Part shown: positions 1 through 7,216 of the stretch, one piece after another
Position numbering within the stretch: the stretch's first letter is position 1
Layout of the letters: each line of letters starts with the position of its first letter
From: Thoreauomyces humboldtii
Taxonomy: Eukaryota; Chytridiomycota; Chytridiomycetes; Spizellomycetales; Powellomycetaceae
Length of the DNA: 17,010 bases
Assembly: GCA_027596035.1 (NCBI GenBank)
Contig: JADGJA010000490.1
Location: 1 to 17,010, forward strand
Direction: 5' to 3'
The notes under the pieces: generated by a model
Database searches by the model: none
The model's input: only the letters and a program-made list of their open reading frames with translations
Told to the model about the DNA's origin: nothing
Translations under genes and position numbers: made by a program

Positions 1-4
1 CCTC

Positions 5-1027
5 ATGACACAGCCATCACCATCATGGCCAGTGCGTTTTGAAGCGTTCGGCCTCATGACCGTGGGAATGGACGCTACTACGACAACAAAACAATCCCCT
101 TTGCAGAATGATAGAGGTACGAGAGTGATTCAGGAGGAATCCACAAGAGCCAGCAATCATGAAGACGACTTTTGGACTCTTCATCAAATCCCTAAGCCAA
201 CTCTGACCACGTACAATCCTTCTTCTAACATAGCGTTTGAACATGACCTCGCCTTTGAGCAGTTACAGGCCTTGGACCAGCCAGCACCCTTCGGTCAGTG
301 GGACGGCAGATTGACATCTGTCTCAAGCGGCGCAGATGTAGTGCCAGGAATGCAAATGCTGAATTTGGACATTTTGCCTCGCAGAGCTGGACTCGACGGA
401 TCTTCTAAAGAACTTGGACCAACTTCGTAGAATGCAGATTGACCTGGCACTCGAGCATCTGGCCTTAGGGAGCGTGCCGGCGGAACGAGTGTATGTTCTC
501 CTTGGGACAATTTGGGGTTTGCACCGAGAAGGCTATCTGACACGATGTCCATTTGTCAGGTCATTGCTCGACATGGAGCAAGATGAAGACTCGTCTCGCC
601 GGTACAAACGGAACGCTGAGCGCTTCGCGAAAAAGGAGGCCGATGTCAATAGCCTCATGATACGGGTATTTGCTGGAAATCCTCACCTGCTCCAGAAACC
701 CTGTCATCACGTTGCTGAATCACGTTGCTGAATTGAGCAACCTGTCAACAGCTGGAAGAACTCAGCGAAGCCATGCGAGGCTTCCACTTTTCGATGGACG
801 AGATGCGGGTGACACAAGTACAAGCGCAAGCTCAGCCGACCGCTGGAGGAGCTAATACTGGTGCTGGTGGCGACCGCGGGCGGTCGACCACCAATGAACC
901 TGATTCCACACAGGCGAACGCAGCAAGTCCACCCCTCCCGCCAAAGGTCGTCGGATCGCAGGATGCGCAGGGCGGAAGGGCGAGCTCTTCAAGCAAGGCG
1001 TTCGTGCAGAAGAACGGATTAAGATGA
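5..1027 (+). CDS. Unidentified coiled-coil protein, four-exon model, start uncertain
   Basis: I do not recognise this protein. The model joins exons 5-293, 385-490, 560-665 and 752-1027. The introns are 294-384 (GTCAGT...GCAG), 491-559 (GTATGT...GTCAG) and 666-751 (GTATTT...ACAG). All phases agree, giving 258 aa from the ATG at 5. The true start may lie left of the window, and 32-106 could be one more in-frame intron. After a Gln/Thr/Ser-rich N-terminus, the middle third (from about residue 95) is rich in Leu, Glu and Arg. It includes LDQLRRMQIDLALEHLAL and, across the last junction, EADVNSLMIRLEELSEAMRG, which reads as amphipathic coiled coil. The last 60 residues are Ala/Gln/Pro/Ser-rich and probably disordered. 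Size and layout resemble small subunits of coiled-coil complexes, but nothing supports a particular one. The next gene on the same strand starts 682 nt downstream. The exon chain is well supported; the N-terminus is not. Confidence 0.65.
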
Positions 1028-1709
1028 TTATGATAACCGTTGTGAAGCTATTTCTCTCGCCGAAAGTGGTTGCTATAGCCAGTTTATGGGTCAGACGCGA
1101 TTGAAATCTGATATTTTTTGAGGGCATCCTTTGGCTCGGTCCCTGCGCTCCCATGACCAAACAGTGCCGGTTCGTTGAATTCGGTTCGCGTCGGTTTGCT
1201 ACCGCAGAATCTCGGTTTCCCCACGTACCACGTACCGCCTAAGCGATCGATACAAGATTTCTTATCGGCCGACCACGAGGCATTGGATTGGCACCGTCTC
1301 CCGTTAATCCTGACTACTCGGCAACCAGAGCTCTTGTTAATCGCACGTTGTTCGCATTATCGCACATTACGAGCCTGGGAATCTGCCGAGACAGCGAAGG
1401 AGGACGAGGCAGGAGGACCAAGAAGGCATTTGAACACTGGCTGTGGACGGTTCACCAATCGCCGACAGGAGATAGGCAAGTTGCATACCCTAGATTCATC
1501 TTAGATACCCGCGAACAAGGTCGTTAAAAGAAGATGACGCTGGAGATCAGGACATGGAGATGGGAGGCGCGGATCAGCAAGGGCATTTGACATGAGCCAA
1601 GGCCCTCCCACCCCTAACCCTATGCAGCCCATCGGCGTATGCTGCCCATCCGTGCAAACATCCACGTATCTTTGCCCATCCGTGCAAAGATCCCTCGACC
1701 TTCGCGAGC
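1028..1709. other. Intergenic region upstream of the DDHD gene
   Basis: These 682 nt lie between two + strand genes. Two overlapping open frames of 79 and 109 codons occur at 1175-1527, but they show no recognisable motif and do not splice convincingly to either neighbour. The stretch most likely holds the 3' end of the first gene and the promoter and leader of the DDHD gene. The last 70 nt contain a direct repeat, listed separately. There is a small tandem CCACGTA duplication at 1221-1234. I see no tRNA or other RNA gene. Confidence 0.5.
1643..1694 (+). repeat. 16-bp direct repeat just upstream of the DDHD start codon
   Basis: TGCCCATCCGTGCAAA occurs at 1643-1658 and again at 1673-1688, a spacing of 30 nt. 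The match continues for six more bases with one mismatch (CATCC or GATCC after the A run). The second copy ends 16-22 nt before the ATG at 1710, so the pair lies in the core promoter or 5' leader. It may be a paired protein-binding site or simply a recent tandem duplication. Confidence 0.6.
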
Positions 1710-4094
1710 ATGAACAGAGAAAAGGAGAAGCTCGAGGACACGCCAGCAACGGGGTCAAAGTCAAAGAAGAAGGCGTCGCAGAGGTCAAAGGCTTCAACCG
1801 CTGCAAAGGATGCACCTCCCTCTGTCAAGTCCGCCACGAGCCCCTCACTCCAGGCCAGTCCGGCTCCTCCTGACTCTACCGCCAGTCGAACGAATTCTTC
1901 AGAAAAGACAACGGGGAAAGGTATACGAAAGGTTTATTGTGGAAGCTGGGTCAATCCTACTAAATCCTTACTTCTCAGTAAACCATGTGTGCTTTGTGGT
2001 CCACGGAATGGTCAGAGCCGTGACGAACCGGGTATCCAAAATTGCCTTGTCTGATAAGACTACTACCTTATAGGGAAGGCAGCGACGATACGTCCAGAAT
2101 AGTGAGTCCACCTTATCGGTGTGGTAGAAATCATTCTGTCCATGTGGAGCAGGCTTCTACCTCGGAACCGTCAGAGCGCTGACGGGTTCTCTTTCTTCCC
2201 AGTGGCGTCCTTACGTCGAGCGTGTGCCGAAGTCGGGAAAGAGGAGTTTTCGGGACAAGAGGATGTGAGGGTCGAGTGGATACCAATCGAGTGGCATGAG
2301 GAGCTGCACGAGCTTCACTCTGTCGATCGGTAGGTGGTCGGCTTTGGATATTTTCGAGGAGCCATAGTGACACATTGTCCAGGCGCATGAATTCTATTAC
2401 GCTACCAACCTGCTCAATTCTGCGGGCAATCAACAATGATATTCTCGCGGATGTCCTGTACTACTTCAGCTCCTTTCACGGTCAAACCATTCTTAACATC
2501 ATCGCGCAACGCCTCAACAAAGCGTATCATGACTTCATGGAAGCAAACCCAGACTTTGATGGTCAGATCAATCTCATTGGTCACTCTCTTGGAGGTGTCA
2601 TCTGCTACGATCTCCTCGCCAACTTGGACCCATCGCGGCCTCCACGAGGACCGTCAGATAGAACGCCCGTCTCCGCGGAGCCGCCACGACCGCATTTCGA
2701 GATCAGCTACCCTCAGCTTGCCTTCCGTCCAGGAGCCCTTTTTACGCTTGGATCACCGGTCGGAGCTGTTTTGATCATGCGGGGTCAGTCTCTGACGAAA
2801 TACCGGCCACCCCGGGATATTTTGTTCCACAACCTGTTCCATCTTTACGATCCATTGGTGCGTCTAGATCTTCCGAGATGGCGTTAGGCTAATTGTGCTG
2901 ATCCATTTGGGCATCTTTCAGTGCTATCGGGTTGAACCATTACTCGATGCAAAGTATCAAGGTGTACCACCTATTCTGTTGCAGCGTCCAAGTGCGCGCA
3001 ACTCCAATTTTGCCTACTATCGGGAGCTCATATCCTCTTATCTTCCGGACATGCCAACAATGGCATCCATGCCGCAGCTGCCACGACCGAATCTCTCGCT
3101 CGGAATGTCAATGGCAAATCTGCAAATACCGCCACTCGATACGTTGCGCGCCAACATGGCCGGCGTCATGGAAAGCATGTATGCCTCCGTGTGGACAGCA
3201 GGTGGTTTCTGGGACGACTATGACGAGACCGATTTGCAAGGCAGCGAACACGAGCTGGAGGAATCTTCTGACGATGCAGACGGCAGCTGGCCACCGAGGA
3301 AGCGGGCGCGTCTGAGTTTCGGCGGCGCGAGCAGTGTACCCACTGAGCGTGCAGCCGATGCGCCTTCTCCAGCAGAACAATCTCACAAGCGGAAGCGGAG
3401 GCATTCAACGACATCCTCCGAATCTCGTCAGACACTACGTGGTCGAGAGCCACGACCCATCGCGCACCTCCGCCATCGGTCTCCCACTCCAGTAACATCT
3501 ATCGCTGGCACTCCATCGTCACCGGTCGCAGGTGCGACAGAGTCTTCCGCTGCCTTGGCTACGTCCTTGAAACCGGCTCTCTCATATGTTTCCACCCTCA
3601 CCGGTGGAGTCTCGGGCTCTGTTTCGTCCATGGCTGACAAAGTATACAAGTCCCTTTTCTCGCCACCGAACCCGCAAGCACCTAGCAAAGACGAGACATC
3701 GCCTTCCCCGCGCTCAGTCACGACAACCTTTGTGGACGAGCTCGTCGGTAGAGACGAAGCCGAACGGCTTGTAGAAAACGATATGCACAACCGAGCAGAA
3801 GCTTCCAGCGATGGGGCATCCTCTCCGCGGCCTGCGGTTTCCTCCGAAGCCGGAACAGCCACTGCGACGGTCATTCCGCCACCACTGTCTCCGCCGTGTG
3901 ACCCCCCACCGATCCGCCTCGACTTTTACGTTCAGGACAACATCATCGACAACGTCTTTCAGCAGTACCTGACGGGACTGAAGGCTCACTTTAGCTACTG
4001 GAGCAACAAGAACGTCATGTACCATATCATGAAGTATACTTTGCAGCGACACGCTGGTCAAAGTCTGGATGCTGGGCATTGGGGGTCGTCATAG
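1710..4094 (+). CDS. DDHD-domain protein, PA-PLA1-like (phosphatidic-acid-preferring) phospholipase family
   Basis: The model has exons 1710-1920, 1979-2010, 2074-2101, 2203-2329, 2383-2857 and 2922-4094, 681 aa. Supporting signals include CTACTAAAT before the acceptor at 1978 and a pyrimidine tract before the one at 2202. Residues 1-70 are Lys/Ser/Pro-rich and disordered. Then come VNHVCFVVHGM (71-81), RVEWIPIEWH, and the lipase elbow GHSLGG at 199-204 with Ser201 as likely nucleophile. YRVEPLLDAKY follows directly after the exon 5/6 join. Residues about 305-620 are a Ser/Pro/Thr-rich insert with basic clusters. The C-terminal DDHD segment has Asp625 and His647 (KAHFSYW), but Asn655 where the family usually has Asp. 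Known members are intracellular PA-PLA1 phospholipases acting on phosphatidic acid and related lipids at organelle membranes. The N-terminal module of about 200 residues seen before the VHG motif in yeast YOR022C is missing. The start is fixed by an in-frame stop at 1593 with no earlier in-frame ATG. The family call is firm; substrate and activity are inferred. Confidence 0.9.
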
Positions 4095-4246
4095 TTCTCT
4101 CTCCAGCCCTTATTTTTACACATTCACTCGGCAGCAATTCTGTTCTTCAACAAATACTATTGTGGTTTTGCTGTAAAGCGGACAGCACCGCCGCTGCACC
4201 TGACTGACGAACGGCGAGGTGATCGTACAGTCCAGGTACCTTCTGG

Positions 4247-4752
4247 ATGCAGCCAGGAAGCAGAAGGCGGGACCGCAGTAGCGACAGATTCAGAGGACTA
4301 TCATATCCAAGAAAGGAGTTTCCCGTTCGCTGTCGAAGTTGTAGTGTCCAGCGATCGGTCCAGCGATCGGTTCACTGACCATTTTTCTGTTCCGCACGTC
4401 GAGCGACAGATGCATCAACGTTAACGACACCGGGCGATACCAACGACACCGCAGGGCACGGACGCTGGCCATTGGAGGGAGAAGACCAGACAGGTAAATC
4501 CCAACCGCTTCCATTTCTTCCTCAAACCACAACACCGTGATATTGACCAGCCCTTCCTCTCGCCTGCAGACAATCGTTTTGAAATCAGAGGAGAATGTAT
4601 CAACATAGATAGAAACACACTGGCTCGAATCCAGACGGTTAGTAACTCTTTCCATTGTTGCTCAACTTTGTTCAGCTTTCTGACAGCTCTTCCGCCGCTA
4701 TCATCTTTCAGATCCGATCTTCTACGGCAACTTGACTACCATACTGTCGTGA
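4247..4752 (+). CDS. Possible small spliced gene, unidentified (weak model)
   Basis: A 96-aa model can be built from exons 4247-4340, 4410-4493, 4570-4641 and 4712-4752. The best evidence is two strong intron-like segments. The first is 4494-4569, with donor GTAAAT, TTGAC branch and a pyrimidine tract ending CTGCAG. The second is 4642-4711, with donor GTAACT, CTGAC and TTTCAG. The enclosed frame stays open at all three joins and its second half reads NRFEIRGECINIDRN and VNPIFYGNLTTILS. I cannot assign a family. Weak points are the Arg-rich first exon, the unusual donor GTAGTG at 4341 and the short length. It could instead be a spliced non-coding RNA or a UTR. A competing 121-codon ORF lies on - at 4655-4290. 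Confidence 0.25.
4346..4369. repeat. Perfect 12-bp tandem duplication
   Basis: GTCCAGCGATCG occurs twice back to back (4346-4357 and 4358-4369). It falls in the first putative intron of the weak gene candidate. The perfect match suggests a recent slippage or repair event. Confidence 0.8.
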
Positions 4753-5181
4753 TCGTCGACACATCAACCCTGGCGCGCTCTTTTCCCCTCGCTGCAGAGC
4801 GAAGGGTTTAACGAGGCGTCCAAGCGGCAAGAATGGCTACGTTTACACGTCATGGGAACCATGCACATCACCTATACATACAAGCATACTTCTTGCCTTT
4901 TCCTACTGAACTCAATCACATATGTTTGCTGCATTCAACCTTGATTGCTGTCGGAGTAGGATGTAAGCTTCTTGGTTCGCAGTTGGGCCTGCCACCCTCC
5001 CAACGTAAAAGTCCTACACCCGGGAATTAGCAGATGTCCAACACCCGAGCACGAGCAGACATCCCTTTGCTTCCCTTCGCAATGTCTCAACAAATTGTTT
5101 CGAAATGTCAAGACACTCTCTAAGCTCGCCGGGTGTGAAGAACTTCAAGGTTTTCCCGTGGGGCTGGTGGTGGGAAGATGG

Positions 5182-5222
5182 GGTTGCAACCAGTCCGGGG
5201 CCGGGACAACCAAAGTTGTCCC
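5182..5222. repeat. Palindrome plus perfect 8-bp hairpin in non-coding DNA
   Basis: GGTTGCAACC (5182-5191) is a perfect 10-bp palindrome. Eleven bases further on, GGGACAAC (5203-5210), loop CAAA, and GTTGTCCC (5215-5222) form a perfect 8-bp stem with a 4-nt loop. The pair lies about 420 nt upstream of the SWD2 start. It could be a pair of dimeric protein sites or an RNA hairpin; chance cannot be excluded. Confidence 0.5.
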
Positions 5223-5268
5223 AGACGAGGATGTCCGTACTCAGGGTCTAGGGCGCGAGTCCTCCCTG

Positions 5269-5290
5269 CTCGGATCAGGCCTCGGATCAG
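5269..5290. repeat. 10-bp direct repeat, 12-bp period
   Basis: CTCGGATCAG occurs at 5269-5278 and 5281-5290, separated by GC. It is a short near-tandem duplication in the non-coding stretch upstream of SWD2. Confidence 0.6.
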
Positions 5291-5447
5291 CACCGTTGGA
5301 ATATCAAGTTAGTATACCGACAAGACCTGTCCAAAAGGCACCGTGAATGTGAGAAAGCTCAGAGAAACAAACAAAGCGATCGCATGCGGGTACCGTGGCT
5401 GAGATCAGCCATACTGAAGTCCGGAGCCGAAGTCGCTCATCTTAACG

Positions 5448-5467
5448 GGATTCAACCCGGATTCAAC
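5448..5467. repeat. 9-bp direct repeat, 11-bp period
   Basis: GGATTCAAC occurs at 5448-5456 and 5459-5467, separated by CC. It lies in the probable SWD2 promoter region, about 175 nt before the ATG. Confidence 0.6.
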
Positions 5468-5640
5468 GCCTGGGCGGAAGACCCAGATTTGACAGCACAT
5501 CAAGGATCCGTGGGGTCCGTGGGTACCATTCTGTCCGACCAGTCGAACATGCAACTGTGAGCCTTTGGCAGAGCAGAGCAAAGGTGGACGGAGAGGAAGG
5601 CGGACAGAGGCCAGCACTCGGCACATGCAACAGTACATCG

Positions 5641-7120
5641 ATGGTGGCAACAACCCTGGGCGAGGAGCCAAACGGTCAGCCCATCACACGGGACCTGCTC
5701 ACCCAGTTTGAGATCGGTACGAAGACCCGTCCGCCACGCCCGGCGAGAAGAAGAAGGACGTTCGACTCAAAAGCGGAAGGACATTCTCCCTAGCCAAGGT
5801 CTTTGATGACAACACCGCTCCTATCACTTCCATCGACTTTCATGCTTCCGGCGACGTCTGTGTGACGGCGTCTGCGGACGATTCCTTGAGACTTTACGAT
5901 GCTGTCAACGGAACGTGCGTGCAAACTTCATAAGGACAAACTCTGGGTGAAATGTACTGAACAGGAGTTCGTTCAACACAGATCAAAGCACTTTGTGTGG
6001 AGCAAAAAGTACGGATGCGCTCATGCCCGGTTTACGCACTCACGATCCTCCATCATCTATGCGTCAACGAAAGAAGATGGTGGGTGGATCAAAATGAATG
6101 GTCTCGCTACGACCAAAAGCTTACTTTGCTACCTCGTCAGACACGATCCGCTATCACAGTCTGCATGAAAACAAGTATCTGCGGTATTTCCGTGGACACA
6201 CGGACCGCGTCGTGGACCTAGAAATGTCGCCAAACAGCGACAGCTTCCTGTCGGCTTCCCAGGACGGATCCGTACGTCTATGGGACCTTCGAGTGGCGAC
6301 ATGTCAGGTGTGTGGGAGTTGCATCTAGGATCGATGTTTGGAGATGCTGAACCGAAACCCTGTAGGGCCTCGCAGCTTCCCAAGGACGAGGTCGACCCTC
6401 CGTGGCATTCGACCAGGTCGCAAAGGTCTTTGCGGTTGCACTGGGCACCAAGATCAGACTCTACGACATGGCCAACTATGATGCCGGTCCGTTCAGCACC
6501 CTCGACATATCACTACCCCGATTGCCCTCGACGAGCCACTACTCGCAAGCGCCACAGCTCCTCCCACCGCCCCCCATAATCGCCATCGAGTTCGGAAACA
6601 ACGGAAAGGATATCCTGGTCTCCACTGCAGGGGACCTGTGCTACCTGGTCGACTCGTATGCGACGCCTCCTCAGACGCATCCGGTGAGGGTGGAACTCAA
6701 GGGACATCGGAATTCCACCAACATGGACCTCACGGCGGCCATCACCCCCGATGCGAAGTTTGCGGCAGTCGGTACGTTCAACGGGCGCTACTAGTCTTCT
6801 TCCACTTTGTATCCTCAATGCTCATACTCGTACCGTTGGTTATGACAGGTTCCGACGACCACATGATTTATATCTGGGACACGGAGAAAGGGTCGCGTGC
6901 TGCGGCTCTTCCGGGCCATCACGAACTCCCGACCGTCGTAAAGTGGAACCCTCGTTATATGATGTTTGCCAGCGCGGGCAACACGCAATTGGTAAGTAGT
7001 TCCACCATTCGTTCTTTTAGAGTCATGCAGAGCTCAGTGTGGCTAACAATATCGTTTTCGTAGGTGTTCTGGACACCCCCACCAATAGATCCGACCGGAC
7101 CCGTCCGGTCGGGATCCTGA
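5641..7120 (+). CDS. SWD2: SWD2/WDR82-type WD-repeat protein (COMPASS and CPF subunit)
   Basis: Exons are 5641-5716, 5794-5914, 5982-6079, 6141-6307, 6366-6771, 6849-6991 and 7064-7120, 355 aa. The reading follows Swd2/WDR82 almost step by step. LLTQFEIAKVF at the start is followed by [11 protein letters not shown]. Then come SKKYG across the exon 2/3 join, [17 protein letters not shown] directly after the exon 3/4 join, [37 protein letters not shown] and [11 protein letters not shown] at the end. Each conserved block falls in frame only when the introns are removed. In yeast, Swd2 serves both the Set1/COMPASS H3K4 methyltransferase and the APT part of the cleavage and polyadenylation factor. 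In animals WDR82 does the SET1 and PP1-PNUTS jobs. The protein is nuclear, with a seven-bladed propeller expected. Against WDR82 there is a Pro/Ser-rich loop ([17 protein letters not shown]) and a short C-terminal extension. The next gene, CFT2, converges on it with 96 nt between stop codons. Confidence 0.95.
7088..7116 (+). repeat. Near-perfect inverted repeat spanning the last SWD2 codons
   Basis: GATCCGACCGGA (7088-7099), loop CCCG, and TCCGGTCGGGATC (7104-7116) pair as a 12-bp stem with a single-base bulge. It ends one base before the TGA stop (7118-7120) and encodes the C-terminal extension after the conserved end of the propeller. It may act as an RNA structure near the 3' end, or be the product of a local inverted duplication. 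Confidence 0.7.
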
Positions 7121-7216
7121 AAGCTTTAGCTCCCCTCTTGTTTTTCGAATCACCCTTTATATCAAGACTGTGTTTTGTATCAATGCATGCTGCCTGTTTC
7201 TACCCAATTTCTCCTT

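Larger units (their letters stand above)
4095..5640. other. Gene-poor region between the DDHD gene and SWD2
   Basis: No gene could be assigned with confidence in these 1546 nt. The left part (4240-4760) has intron-like signals on + and a weak gene candidate, listed separately. The right part (4760-5640) has no long open frame with recognisable content. It carries short palindromes and direct repeats, with the SWD2 promoter presumably in the last few hundred bases. A spliced non-coding transcript or a long SWD2 leader is possible. I see no tRNA with matching A and B boxes and no rRNA. Confidence 0.5.

Noticed and set aside
1175..1527. Two overlapping open frames (109 and 79 codons) before the DDHD gene
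   Set aside because: No family motif, no good splice links to the DDHD exons, and composition typical of non-coding DNA.
1981..2055. Apparent one-base frameshift after VVHGM, where GQSRDEPG appears in another frame
   Set aside because: An intron at 2011-2073 (63 nt, ending TTATAG) followed by exon 2074-2101 restores a continuous frame (HGM then GRQRRYVQNMASLRRA) and makes the whole model divisible by three. No defect is needed.
3428..3874. 148-codon open frame on - inside the DDHD gene
   Set aside because: It is the mirror of the Ser/Pro-rich insert coded on +, which continues in frame to a conserved DDHD segment. A shadow frame.
4622..4632. GGCTCGAATCC, resembling a tRNA B box
   Set aside because: No A box, acceptor stem or anticodon arm can be placed at the right distance; the T-arm pairing is incomplete.
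4290..4655. 121-codon open frame on - with a true ATG
   Set aside because: It overlaps strong + strand intron signals, has no recognisable motif and no supporting neighbours. Its length is within chance for this base composition, though it cannot be excluded fully.
4972..5346. 124-codon open frame on + upstream of SWD2
   Set aside because: No ATG at its start, no recognisable motif, and it overlaps the palindromes and repeats of the non-coding stretch.
5915..5964. Shorter SWD2 second intron ending at 5964
   Set aside because: With the good donor at 5915 this acceptor gives the wrong phase. The acceptor at 5981 gives the exact spacing to SKKYG seen in WDR82.
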